This document shows, piece after piece, positions 56,537-64,000 of a stretch of DNA of 64,000 nt. The notes beneath the pieces were generated by a model, which searched no databases, was not told where the DNA came from, and saw nothing but the letters and a program-made list of their open reading frames with translations. Where the stretch lies: positions 9,534 through 73,533 of the forward strand of contig JBPBQS010000132.1 of NCBI GenBank assembly GCA_050920955.1, given 5' to 3'. The DNA comes from CAXSEF01 sp050920955 (GTDB taxonomy: Bacteria; Pseudomonadota; Alphaproteobacteria; Acetobacterales; Acetobacteraceae). Positions within the stretch are counted from its first letter, which is position 1. Each line of letters starts with the position of its first letter. A program made the position numbers and the translations under genes.

Positions 56537-57583
56537 CTAGGTCGCCATGCGGGCGCGTTCGGCGTGGGTGTCGTGGCGGGCCTGGCGGGCGAGCCAGGTC
56601 TCGGCGTGCTCGCCGAGGAGGGCTTCGAGGCGCAGCGCGGTGTTGGGGGTGATGGCGCGGGTGCCGCGGGTCAGCTCGTGGAGGCGCTGGCGGGTGATGC
56701 CGAGGCGGGCGGCGGCGATCGTGGGGGTCAGGCCGTGGGCGGCGAGGGCGTCGCGCAGGGCGAGGCCGGGGTGGGCTGGGGGCGGCGTGGCGGGGGCGGG
56801 GGCGTCCTGCGCGGCGAGACGCGGGGCGTCCTGCGGGGCGGGACGGATCGGGGGGTTTTCGGGGCCGGCGTCCTGCGCGGCGAGACGCGGTGGGGCGCCG
56901 ACGACGGTGCAGCGGGCGGCGGCGGCGGCGGTGAGCCAGTAGGGGTGGGGGCGGGCTTCGGGGGCGGGCGGCGGGGGGGCGGGCGGGGTGGGGGTGGCGC
57001 GGTCGATGGTGGCCTCGACCATGGCGACGGCGCGGTCGGCGGCGGCGCGGGGGTAGCCGGCGGCGCCGGGCTCGCGCCAGTCGGGCCAGCGGAGGAGCAG
57101 GCTGCGCAGGGTGCGGGTCAGCGCGGTGTAGCGTTCGGGGAGGGCGAGGTCGGGGCGGAGCGCGCTCCAGGCGCAGTCGATCTGGAAGGCGGCGACGGCG
57201 CCGAGGTGCTCGATCTCGGCGCGGACGGGGGCGGGGAGGCAGGCCAGGTCGCGCATCAGGACGGTGTGGGCGTTGGGGCGGGCGTCGATGCAGGCGAGGA
57301 TGCGCGCGGCGGTGGCGGCCAGGGCGGCGCGCGGGGGCGCGGGGTCGAGCGGGTCGTGGCAGCCGGTGGCCTCGGCCAGGGCGCGGGCGTGGTCGTTGCA
57401 GATCACGGCGAGCAGGCGGGCGGTGTTGCCGAAGTGGGGGTCGAGCGAGCCGGGGTGCATGCCGGTGCCGGCCATGATGCGCTCGCGGGTGATGTGGGCG
57501 AAGCCGACGTCGGCGATGTTGCGGGTCGCGGTGGCGAGGATGCGGGCGCGGCTGCTGCTGCTGCGGAGGGTGCGGGCGTCCAT
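56537..57583 (-). CDS. TetR-like regulator fused to a HigA-type antitoxin domain
   Basis: A 348-residue protein with two DNA-binding domains. Residues about 10-60 (RARILATATRNIADVGFAHITRERIMAGTG) form a TetR-type helix-turn-helix, followed by an effector-like helical region to about 200. A Pro/Ala-rich linker (about 200-265) leads to LRDALAAHGLTPTIAAARLGITRQRLHELTRGTRAITPNTALRLEALLG, then AETWLARQARHDTHAERAR, the standard HigA antitoxin core. No HigB toxin lies next to it. ATG 57583 is chosen because a longer start would run into a repeat. The protein could be a stand-alone regulator built from an addiction-module domain. Confidence 0.8.
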   Translation of the reverse strand: MDARTLRSSSSRARILATATRNIADVGFAHITRERIMAGTGMHPGSLDPHFGNTARLLAVICNDHARALAEATGCHDPLDPAPPRAALAATAARILACIDARPNAHTVLMRDLACLPAPVRAEIEHLGAVAAFQIDCAWSALRPDLALPERYTALTRTLRSLLLRWPDWREPGAAGYPRAAADRAVAMVEATIDRATPTPPAPPPPAPEARPHPYWLTAAAAARCTVVGAPPRLAAQDAGPENPPIRPAPQDAPRLAAQDAPAPATPPPAHPGLALRDALAAHGLTPTIAAARLGITRQRLHELTRGTRAITPNTALRLEALLGEHAETWLARQARHDTHAERARMAT

Positions 57584-57633
57584 GGGCGGGGCTCCGGGGG
57601 GACCGGATTTCTGGCGGGGGCGGGGGCGTTTGG

Positions 57634-57760
57634 GCAAGGAAGGGCGAGGCTCCGCCTCGAGCTCCGCCAAGGGCTGGGCCCTTGGATCGCCTTCTCTTAA
57701 GGGAAGCCGGTCCAGGGCGGCTCGCCCTGGCGGGTCCGGGCAGCGCCCGGGCTTCCTTCC
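57634..57760. repeat. Palindromic repeat, two-unit copy
   Basis: GCAAGGAAGG to GGGCTTCCTTCC, with CGAGGCTCCGCCTCG, CAAGGGCTGGGCCCTTG, CCAGGGCGGC/CGCCCTGG and CCGGGCAGCGCCCGG. It lies between the TetR-HigA gene and the GNAT gene. Confidence 0.85.
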
Positions 57761-57777
57761 CTTCGCGGTGTCGCCAT

Positions 57778-58956
57778 ATGCGGGTGATGCCAGATGCGAC
57801 GCCCTTCACGCTGACGCTGCACCCGTCGATCCACGAGATCCCGGCCGCGGACTGGGACGCGTGCGCGGGGGCGGACAACCCGTTCGTGTCGTTCGCCTTC
57901 CTCTCGGCGGTGGAGGACAGCGGCTCGGCGGGGAGCCGGACCGGGTGGCTGCCGCAGCACGCGGCGCTGCGCGACCCGGCGGGGGTGCTGCTGGCGTGCG
58001 CGCCGATGTATGCGAAGGCGCACTCGTACGGGGAGTACGTGTTCGACCACGGGTGGGCGGCGGCGTTCGAGCGGGCGGGCGGCGACTACTACCCGAAGCT
58101 GCAGGTGGCGTCGCCGTTCTCGCCGGTGACGGGGCCCCGGCTGCTGGTGCGCCCGGGGTGCGGGGTGGAGCCGGCGGCGCTGCGCCTGGCGCTGGCGCAG
58201 GCGCTGGTGCAGGCGTGCCGGCAGCTCGACCTGTCGTCCGTGCACGCGACGTTCTGCACGGAGGAGGAGTGGGCGGCGCTGGGCGAGGCGGGGTGGCTGG
58301 CGCGGGTCGGGACGCAGTTCCACTGGGAGAACGCGGGGTACGCGGACTTCGAGGGGTTTTTGGGGGCTTTGTCGTCGAGGAAGCGCAAGACGCTCAGGCG
58401 GGAGCGGCGGGATGCGCAGGGGTGCGGGCTGGAATTTCTGACGCTGCGGGGGCCGGAGATCGAGCCGAAGCACTGGGAGGCGTTCTTCCGGTTCTATCAT
58501 TCCACGGTCGATCGGAAGTGGGGGAATGCGTACCTGACGAAGAAGTTCTTCCCGATGCTGGGGGAGCGGTTGGGTGAGCGGGTGGTGCTGATGCTGGCGC
58601 TGGAGGGGGGCGTGCCGGTGGCGGGCGCGCTGAACCTGCTGGGGACGGACGCGCTGTTCGGGCGGAACTGGGGGGCGGTCGGCGAGTGGCCGTTCCTGCA
58701 CTTCGAGCTGTGCTACTACCGGGCCATCGACTACGCGATCGAGCACGGGCTCTCGCGGGTCGAGGCGGGGGCGCAGGGCGAGCACAAGATCCAGCGGGGG
58801 TACAGGCCGCGGCCGACGTACTCGGCGCACTGGATCGCGCATCGTGGGCTGCGGGGGGCGGTGCGGGAGTTCCTGGAGGCGGAGCGGCCGGCGCGGGTCG
58901 CGGAGATGGCGGAGCTGGACCTGCTGTCGCCATACCGGCGGGACGGCGAGCAGTAA
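57778..58956 (+). CDS. GNAT/FemAB-like acyltransferase (DUF482 family)
   Basis: A 392-residue protein of the peptidogalycan/FemAB-like GNAT family. DNPFVSFAFLSAVEDSGS, the conserved FLGALSSRKRKTLRRERR stretch and FRFYHSTVDRKWGNAYLTKKFF are typical, as is EGAQGEHK in the form EAGAQGEHKIQRGYRP near the end. Members are thought to add acyl or amino-acyl groups in the cell envelope, but substrates are largely unknown. ATG 57778 or ATG 57787 may be the start; no good ribosome site is seen. The stop codon merges into a repeat. Confidence 0.85.
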   Translation: MRVMPDATPFTLTLHPSIHEIPAADWDACAGADNPFVSFAFLSAVEDSGSAGSRTGWLPQHAALRDPAGVLLACAPMYAKAHSYGEYVFDHGWAAAFERAGGDYYPKLQVASPFSPVTGPRLLVRPGCGVEPAALRLALAQALVQACRQLDLSSVHATFCTEEEWAALGEAGWLARVGTQFHWENAGYADFEGFLGALSSRKRKTLRRERRDAQGCGLEFLTLRGPEIEPKHWEAFFRFYHSTVDRKWGNAYLTKKFFPMLGERLGERVVLMLALEGGVPVAGALNLLGTDALFGRNWGAVGEWPFLHFELCYYRAIDYAIEHGLSRVEAGAQGEHKIQRGYRPRPTYSAHWIAHRGLRGAVREFLEAERPARVAEMAELDLLSPYRRDGEQ

Positions 58957-59076
58957 GCAAGGCCGGGCTCTGCCCGGACCCGCCAAAGGCTGCGCCCTTG
59001 GAACGCGTCCCTTAAGAAGGCATTCCAAAGGCCCCGCCTTTGGCGGAGTTTGAGGCAGAGCCTCAACCTTGCTTTC
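58956..59076. repeat. Palindromic repeat, two-unit copy
   Basis: AGCAAGGCCGGGC to CAACCTTGCTTTC, with CCGGGCTCTGCCCGG, AAAGGCTGCGCCCTT, AAAGGCCCCGCCTTT and GAGGCAGAGCCTC. It begins at the GNAT stop codon. Confidence 0.85.
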
Positions 59077-59091
59077 TTCGGGAGACCTGCC

Positions 59092-59910
59092 GTGCAGAAC
59101 TGGGGTGCGATGAGCCGGGCGGAGCGCGACGCCGCCTACGACAACGGGGCGGCCGTGGCCGACAGCGCCGCGCTGAACGCCGAGCGGATCGCGGCGTCGG
59201 CGGCGTTCCGGGCGTCGGTGCCGGGGGCGCTGGACCTGGCGTACGGGCCGGGCGAGCGGCAGAAGTGGGACATCTACCCGGCGGCGGACGCCTCGGCGCC
59301 GTGCCTGGCGTTCATCCACGGGGGGTATTGGCAGCGGGGGCGGCGGGAGGAGTTCGCCTGTCTCGGGGAGGGGCTGCGGGCGCGGGGGTGGTCGGTGGCG
59401 ATGGCGGGCTACACGCTGGCGCCGGAGGCCAGGCTGTCGCAGATCGTGGGGGAGGTGACGGCGGCGCTGGACTGGCTGGCGGCGCACGGCGAGGGGCACG
59501 GGGTCGCGGGGCCGGTGCTGCTGTCGGGGTGGTCGGCGGGGGCGCACCTGGTGGCGATGGCGCTGGGGCACCCGAGGGTGGCGGCGGGGCTGGCGGTCTC
59601 GGGGGTGTACGAGCTGGGGCCGCTGCGGGACACGGCGATCAACGAGAAGCTGCGGTTGGATGATGGGGAAGTGGCGGCGCTGTCGCCGCTGCGGCTGGCG
59701 CCGGTCAGCAAGACGCTGGCGATCGCGTACGGGACGCGGGAGCTGGCGGCGCTGGCGCACGACAGCCGGCACCTGCACGGGCTGCGCTCGGAGGCGCACC
59801 TGGCCGGCGCGCTGGTGCCGGTGGCGGGGGCGGACCACTTCACGGTGCTGGACGGGCTGCGGCGGGCGGACGGGGTGCTGGTCAGGGCGGCGGTGGAGGC
59901 GCTGGCCTGA
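59092..59910 (+). CDS. Alpha/beta hydrolase, kynurenine formamidase-like
   Basis: A 272-residue serine hydrolase. The oxyanion motif is HGGYW (76-80) and the nucleophile Ser148 is in GWSAG; the catalytic His lies in GADHFTVLD. The opening MSRAERDAAYDNGAAVAD and the HGGYW motif are shared with kynurenine formamidase and the BD-FAE feruloyl-esterase-like family. GTG 59092 has GGGAGA six bases upstream. ATG 59110 is an alternative. No tryptophan-catabolism neighbours are present, so the substrate is open. Confidence 0.83.
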   Translation: MQNWGAMSRAERDAAYDNGAAVADSAALNAERIAASAAFRASVPGALDLAYGPGERQKWDIYPAADASAPCLAFIHGGYWQRGRREEFACLGEGLRARGWSVAMAGYTLAPEARLSQIVGEVTAALDWLAAHGEGHGVAGPVLLSGWSAGAHLVAMALGHPRVAAGLAVSGVYELGPLRDTAINEKLRLDDGEVAALSPLRLAPVSKTLAIAYGTRELAALAHDSRHLHGLRSEAHLAGALVPVAGADHFTVLDGLRRADGVLVRAAVEALA

Positions 59911-60027
59911 AGGAAGGCCGGGCTCTGCCCGGACCCGCCAGGGCGAGCCGCCCTGGACTGGCCTCACTTAGGGAAGCCATCCAAGGGGCTTCCCTTGGCG
60001 GAGTTTGAGGCGGAGCCTCAACCTTGT
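59911..60027. repeat. Palindromic repeat, two-unit copy
   Basis: GGAAGGCCGGGC to CAACCTTGTC, with CCGGGCTCTGCCCGG, CCAGGGCG/CGCCCTGG, CCAAGGGGCTTCCCTTGG and GAGGCGGAGCCTC. It separates convergent genes. Confidence 0.86.
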
Positions 60028-60028
60028 C

Positions 60029-60490
60029 TCACCAGCCCATGGTGCCGGGGCCGCCCTTGAACGGGCCCTTGAGGTCGCGGGTGACCCAGCCGCCGTAGAA
60101 GCCGCCGGGCTGCGGGGTGACGACTTCGTCGCCCACGAGGCACTGGTCCATGGCGCCCGCGTAGACGGCGAGGTGGTCGCGCAGGGCGGCGAAGGCGGGG
60201 GTGGGCTCGGGGTAGCTCCAGGCGCAGCGCTCGGCGGCGCGCTCGCCCACGCGGATGGTCCAGTAGCGGGCGGCGCCCTTCCACTCGCACAGGGAGCGGC
60301 CGGGGGCGGGCTCCAGGGTGCAGCCGGTGAAGGCGTCGGGGGGCAGGTAGTAGACGGGGGGGTGCGAGGTCTCGAGCACGCGGAAGGCGGCGCGGGTCTC
60401 GGCGATGGTGCGGCCGGCGAAGACGATGCGCAGGGGGAGCGCCACCGACTGCAGCGCCGGCGGGCGGGGGTAGGCCCAGACGTCCTCCAT
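60029..60490 (-). CDS. DUF427 family protein
   Basis: A 153-residue protein. VFAGRTIAETRAAFRVLETSHPPVYYLPPDAF and the CEWKGAARYWTIRVG strand pair, then AWSYPEPTPAF, are the DUF427 signature. These compact beta-rich proteins occur in many bacteria and fungi; no reaction is established. It faces the alpha/beta hydrolase across a repeat and diverges from the nucleotidyltransferase gene with a 218-base gap. Confidence 0.88.
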   Translation of the reverse strand: MEDVWAYPRPPALQSVALPLRIVFAGRTIAETRAAFRVLETSHPPVYYLPPDAFTGCTLEPAPGRSLCEWKGAARYWTIRVGERAAERCAWSYPEPTPAFAALRDHLAVYAGAMDQCLVGDEVVTPQPGGFYGGWVTRDLKGPFKGGPGTMGW

Positions 60491-60708
60491 GGCGGCACTC
60501 CTTCGCGGGGCGACAGGCCCAGGGGGCAGATGGGGGCGAAGGGCGCCCTGCCCTCCCCCGGCGGCGGCTTTCCGCCGTGCCCGGCTCGTGTGCGCGGGCG
60601 GCAGCGGTGCGTTGCGCGGACCGGGCTGACGGGGGGGCGCGAAAGGTGCACACACCCCGCTCGCCCGTGCCCCTTGCCGCCCACGCTCCTGCCGAAGGTC
60701 CAGCGCCC

Positions 60709-61425
60709 ATGAAGTGCCTCATCGTCGCGGCCGGCCAGGGCGCCAGGCTGCGGGAGCATCCGGAGCTCAAGCCGCTGGTGCCCATCGCGGGCGCGCCGCT
60801 GATCGAGCACGTGATCGCGCGCGCGCTGGAGGCCGGCGCCAGCGAGTTCGTCGTCGTCAACGGGCACCGCGGCGAGGAGCTGCGCGCGGCGCTCGACGCG
60901 GTCGCGGGGCGCACGGGGGCGCGCGTCACGCACGTCCACAACGCGGAGTGGCGGCGGGCCAATGGCGTGTCGGTGCTCGCGGCGCGGGCGCTGCTGGGGG
61001 CGCCGTTCCTGCTGACGATGTGCGACCACCTGGTGGACCCGGCGATCCTGCGCGACCTGATGGCGCAGGAGGCGGCGGCGGGCACGGTCACGCTGGCGGT
61101 GGACCACGACATCGCCAGCCCGAACAACGACCCCGAGGACTGCACGCGCGTGCGCTGCGAGGGCGGGCTGATACGGCGCATCGGCAAGCTGATCGCGGAC
61201 TACAACGCCTACGACACCGGCGCCTTCCTGTGCACGCCGGGGATGTTCGAGGCGCTCGACGCGAGCCAGGCAGCGGGCGAGGACAGCATCTCGGGGGCCA
61301 TGACCGTGCTCGCGGGGCAGGGGCGCGCGCGGGCGTTCGACGTGGGCGGGCGGGTCTGGGTCGACGTGGACGACGCGCCGGCCTACGCGCGGGCCGAGGC
61401 GCTGATGGCGGCGGGGCGGCTGTGA
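60709..61425 (+). CDS. NTP-transferase family protein, inositol-1-phosphate cytidylyltransferase-like
   Basis: A 238-residue Rossmann-like nucleotidyltransferase. The nucleotide loop is VAAGQGARLREHPELKPLVPI (about 6-26); the middle block NAEWRRANGVSVLAARALLGAPFLLTMCDHLVDPAIL resembles CDP-L-myo-inositol-forming enzymes, including the metal-binding D of CDHL. A later NAYDTGAFLCTP and WVDVDDAPAYARAEAL close the fold. The next gene is a CDP-alcohol phosphotransferase sharing a GTGA overlap. Together they imply synthesis and transfer of a CDP-activated polyol, possibly inositol, to a lipid or polyol acceptor. Choline or glycerol derivatives are alternatives. Confidence 0.8.
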   Translation: MKCLIVAAGQGARLREHPELKPLVPIAGAPLIEHVIARALEAGASEFVVVNGHRGEELRAALDAVAGRTGARVTHVHNAEWRRANGVSVLAARALLGAPFLLTMCDHLVDPAILRDLMAQEAAAGTVTLAVDHDIASPNNDPEDCTRVRCEGGLIRRIGKLIADYNAYDTGAFLCTPGMFEALDASQAAGEDSISGAMTVLAGQGRARAFDVGGRVWVDVDDAPAYARAEALMAAGRL

Positions 61426-62300
61426 GCGGCGCGCAGGGCGCGGAGCCGGCGCGGCGGCTGGAGGAGCTCGAGGATCCCACCAACCTGTGGGTCGTGCATC
61501 CCCTGTCGGGGCGGCTCGTGCCGCTGCTGGCGAGGGCGGGGGTGCATCCCAACGCGGTGTCGCTGGCCGGCATGGCGTGCGGGGCGGCGGCGGGGTTCTC
61601 GTACCATCGCGTGCATGATCCGCGCGCGGTCGTCGCGGGGTTCGCGCTGATGCTGGCGTGGCACGTGCTCGACGGCGCGGACGGGCAGCTCGCGCGGGTC
61701 ACGGGCAAGCAGTCGCCCACGGGCAAGGTGCTCGACGGGGTGTGCGACTACGTCACGTTCGCCGCGGTCTATGTCGGGCTGGCGTCGGCGCTGGCGCGCG
61801 AGCAGGGGGCGTGGGTGTGGGCGCTCGTCGCGGCGTCGGGGGCGTGCCACGCGGTGCAGTCGGCCCTCTACGAGACGCAGCGGCAGGACTACCTGTTCTG
61901 GGGGTGGGGGCGGTCGTCGGCCGAGGTTTCCCCCGCGCAGGTTCCCGCGGCGCGCACGGGGGTCGCGCGCGTGGCCGCCGTGCTGCAGGGGGGGTATGCG
62001 CGCGTGCAGGCGTTCGGCGGCGGCGTCAGCGCGGCGGACCGGCGCAGGATCGCGGCGGCGCTGGATGCGCCGGGCGGGGGGGCGGTCCGGGGGCGGTATC
62101 GCGCGATGTTCGCGGGGCCGGTGCGGCGGTGGTGCGTGCTGTCGGCCAACTATCGCACGCTGGGGCTGTTCGCGTTCGCGATCGCGGGGGTGCCGCTGTG
62201 GTACTTCGGGGCGGAGATCGTGGGGCTGGGCGTCGTGCTGGGCGTGCTGATGGCGCGGCAGGGGGCGCGGTATCGGCGGTTCTTCGCGGGGCTGGGCTGA
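61422..62300 (+). CDS. CDP-alcohol phosphotransferase
   Basis: A 292-residue membrane enzyme. The catalytic motif is complete: Asp84-Gly-Ala-Asp87-Gly, Ala91-Arg92, Gly101, Asp105 and Asp109 (DGADGQLAR... GKVLDGVCD). About six membrane helices are predicted. GTG 61422 overlaps the cytidylyltransferase stop as GTGA. This mirrors fused IPCT-DIPPS enzymes of hyperthermophiles and suggests the two work on the same CDP-polyol. The product in this organism is unknown. Confidence 0.85.
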   Translation: MSGAQGAEPARRLEELEDPTNLWVVHPLSGRLVPLLARAGVHPNAVSLAGMACGAAAGFSYHRVHDPRAVVAGFALMLAWHVLDGADGQLARVTGKQSPTGKVLDGVCDYVTFAAVYVGLASALAREQGAWVWALVAASGACHAVQSALYETQRQDYLFWGWGRSSAEVSPAQVPAARTGVARVAAVLQGGYARVQAFGGGVSAADRRRIAAALDAPGGGAVRGRYRAMFAGPVRRWCVLSANYRTLGLFAFAIAGVPLWYFGAEIVGLGVVLGVLMARQGARYRRFFAGLG

Positions 62301-62407
62301 GGGGGTTGTTTCCGGGCGGTGCCTGAGTGGCCGGGGGCGGCGGGACGCGGACATGATCCCCGGGTTCTCGCGAGCGGACCGGAGCGAAGGCGCCCCGGTC
62401 CGTGCCG

Positions 62408-63832
62408 TCAGAGCTGAGGGCGCCGGTCGCCGAGACCACCCTTGCGCTCGAGCAATGCTCCCAGGCGGAGGAGCGTGTCCTCGTCCAGCCACTTGCCGAC
62501 CAGCTGGATGCCGATCGGAAGCCCTTCGGAGCTGAGGCCGTAGGGCACCGACAATGCGGGCAGGCCGGTCAGGTTGAACGGCGATGTCGCCGCCATGACG
62601 TGGGTCCACGATACCGCGGTGCCGTCGACGACGAGTTCCTGCGCGCCGTGCGGCGTGGCCGTCATCGGGGTCACCGGCGTGAGCAGCACGTCGCAGGTCT
62701 CGAAGAAGCCGGCAAAGGCGGAGCGCAGCCGCTCGCCCTGCGCCTCGGCGGCGAGGAAGTCGGCGAGGGTCGGATCGGCCATCCCCACGATGCCCGCGCC
62801 GACACTGTGGAGCCGGTCCTCGCGGCCTGCGGCGAGCGCCTTGATGGACGGCACGATCTCGCCATAGATCAGCGTCATCAGCGATCCGAGCGGATCGCCG
62901 AGGAAGGGCAGCGCCACCTGCTCGACATCATGCCCGAGGTCGGCAAGCCGGGCGGCAGCAGAGGCCACCGCGGCGGTGATCTCGGGGTCCACCGGCCCGA
63001 AGGCGGCCTCGCTCACCCAGCCGATCCTCAGCGGCCGGCCGGCGATGCGGGCGGCGCCGGCGTCCGCGTCGCGCGGATGGATAGCGTAGGGATCGCGGCC
63101 GTCCGGGCCCTTCAGGATCGAGTAGCCGAGAGCCACGTCGCCGACCGTGCGCGCCATCGCCCCGACGTGCCACCAGCGCCTGGTGACCGAGGGATAGTGC
63201 CCGGTGTAGGGGACCCGGCCCTGGGTCGCCTTCAGCGCCGCGATGCCGGTGAAGGCGGCCGGGCCGCGCACCGAGATCGCCACGTCGCTGCCGATCCCGA
63301 TCGGCGACATGCCGGCCGCGATCGCCGCCGACTCGCCGCCCGACGAACCGCCGGGCGTGCGGTCGAGGTTCCAGGGATTGTTCGTGCGGCCGGTCACGAG
63401 GTTGTCGGTCTCGGTCCAGGCCGAGAACTCGGGAAGGTTGGTCTTCATCAGCGGGATGCCGCCCGCCGCCCTGAAGCGGGCGACCGCGGTGGCGTCCTCG
63501 GCCGGGACGTAGCCCGCGAACAGCCTCGATCCGCGCTGCGTGGGGACGCCCGCCGTGTCGAGCGCGTCCTTGATCGAGAACGGCACGCCGTGGAGCGGGC
63601 CCGGCACCGCGCCGCGGGCGAGCGCATCGTCGGCGGCGTCGGCCGCCCGGAGCGCGTCTTCCGCCATGAGCGTGACGATCGCGTTGATCCCCGGATTCAC
63701 CGCCGCGACGCGATCGAGATGCGCCTGGACGACCTCGCGGGACGACAGCCGCCCGGTTCGGATCAGCGCGGCAAGGGTTGCCGCGTCCTGGTAGTGGATG
63801 GCGTTCGTGTCGCTGGCGATGGTGTCGGCCAT
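62408..63832 (-). CDS. Amidase-signature family enzyme
   Basis: A 474-residue hydrolase with the Ser-cisSer-Lys triad: Lys88 (PFSIKDAL), Ser163/164 region (GGSSGG) and Ser187 (SDVAISVRGPA). Substrate is unknown; the family acts on amides, including auxin and antibiotic amides, and GatA is a close relative, but the AISVRG variant departs from GatA. It diverges from a TetR gene, and a 20-bp operator candidate lies 29 bases from its ATG 63832. Base composition is milder than the neighbouring genes, consistent with possible transfer. Confidence 0.9.
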   Translation of the reverse strand: MADTIASDTNAIHYQDAATLAALIRTGRLSSREVVQAHLDRVAAVNPGINAIVTLMAEDALRAADAADDALARGAVPGPLHGVPFSIKDALDTAGVPTQRGSRLFAGYVPAEDATAVARFRAAGGIPLMKTNLPEFSAWTETDNLVTGRTNNPWNLDRTPGGSSGGESAAIAAGMSPIGIGSDVAISVRGPAAFTGIAALKATQGRVPYTGHYPSVTRRWWHVGAMARTVGDVALGYSILKGPDGRDPYAIHPRDADAGAARIAGRPLRIGWVSEAAFGPVDPEITAAVASAAARLADLGHDVEQVALPFLGDPLGSLMTLIYGEIVPSIKALAAGREDRLHSVGAGIVGMADPTLADFLAAEAQGERLRSAFAGFFETCDVLLTPVTPMTATPHGAQELVVDGTAVSWTHVMAATSPFNLTGLPALSVPYGLSSEGLPIGIQLVGKWLDEDTLLRLGALLERKGGLGDRRPQL

Positions 63833-63860
63833 GGCCGGATCTCCCTTTTCCCCGGACCAG

Positions 63861-63880
63861 CCTGCCTGACGTTAGGTAGG
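63861..63880. promoter_or_regulatory. TetR operator candidate, site 1
   Basis: CCTGCCTGACGTTAGGTAGG, a near-perfect inverted repeat about an ACGT core. It lies just upstream of the amidase gene. A second copy lies 66 bases further on. Confidence 0.65.
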
Positions 63881-63926
63881 CTGGCCGATGCCCGGCAGGT
63901 GAGCCTTCCTTTCCGGCTTGTCAACG

Positions 63927-63946
63927 CCTATCTGTCGTCAGGCAGG
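63927..63946. promoter_or_regulatory. TetR operator candidate, site 2
   Basis: CCTATCTGTCGTCAGGCAGG matches site 1 at 15 of 20 positions; consensus CCTRYCTGWCGTYAGGYAGG. It lies 15 bases upstream of the tetR start, suggesting autoregulation. Confidence 0.65.
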
Positions 63947-63960
63947 ATGGAGTGACGGTC

Positions 63961-64000
63961 ATGACAGCGAGCGACACACGGGAGCGGATCATGGCGGCGG
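63961..64000 (+). CDS. TetR-family regulator (3' end outside window)
   Basis: Only the first 13 codons are present, MTASDTRERIMAA, which is the usual TetR opening (R-x-x-I-x-x-A-A). Two related palindromes lie in the 128-base gap to the divergent amidase gene. TGGAG lies upstream of ATG 63961. The assignment rests on the short N-terminus plus the operator arrangement. Confidence 0.6.
   Translation, partial: MTASDTRERIMAA

Overview
The window is very GC-rich. Its conserved blocks are alphaproteobacterial: nuoA-N as one block, tig-clpP-clpX-lon-HU-tRNA-Val-tRNA-Asp, and coaX-rnj-DUF1467-proS-lolCD with dnaE. With the dense intergenic palindromic repeats, this fits a member of the Acetobacteraceae/Rhodospirillales (Roseomonas-like). 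That placement is inferred from gene order and composition; no 16S gene is present. Almost everything from 0.7 to 52.3 kb is read from the minus strand.

Reading along the minus strand from right to left: tRNA-Leu(TAG), tig, clpP, clpX, lon, HU, tRNA-Val(TAC) and tRNA-Asp(GTC) form the protein-quality-control block (36.6-29.2 kb). The complete 14-subunit NADH:quinone oxidoreductase (nuoA-N) occupies 29.0-13.7 kb. After it come coaX (CoA synthesis), rnj (RNase J), a DUF1467 membrane protein, proS, lolC, lolD, a uracil-DNA-glycosylase-fold protein and dnaE. The left edge holds a DUF4239 membrane protein, a Nit-type amidase and the 3' part of an NRDE-family gene on the plus strand.

The 36.8-52.3 kb stretch is mixed metabolism: a BrnT-type toxin with an Xre-type partner, a PRISE-like reductase facing an HxlR regulator, dadA, ilvD, a DUF1328 peptide, infC (apparently with an ATA start), pabC-pabB (p-aminobenzoate), coq7 and dsbB, then an assimilatory cluster of an FNT channel, a NirA-type siroheme reductase and a CysJ-like flavoprotein in which a four-cysteine motif replaces the FMN domain.

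The right end is accessory. It starts with a RidA protein. Three toxin-antitoxin modules (Phd/VapC, Xre/RES, Phd/VapC) and a TetR-HigA fusion lie within 53.0-57.6 kb, along with a frameshifted small gene. Then come a FemAB/GNAT-like protein, an alpha/beta hydrolase, DUF427, a coupled nucleotidyltransferase plus CDP-alcohol phosphotransferase pair, and an amidase divergent from a TetR gene with two matching 20-bp operator candidates.

The most striking feature is a family of about 23 modular palindromic repeats, roughly one per 2.8 kb, bounded by GGAAGCAAG/CTTGCTTCC-like ends. Most lie between genes. Several are read as protein: they supply the N-termini of the UDG-like protein and PabC immediately after 4-base start/stop overlaps, and the C-termini of the NRDE protein and the HxlR regulator. 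This resembles the Rickettsia palindromic elements, which are known to enter reading frames. The window holds no rRNA, CRISPR array, prophage or insertion sequence that I can support.
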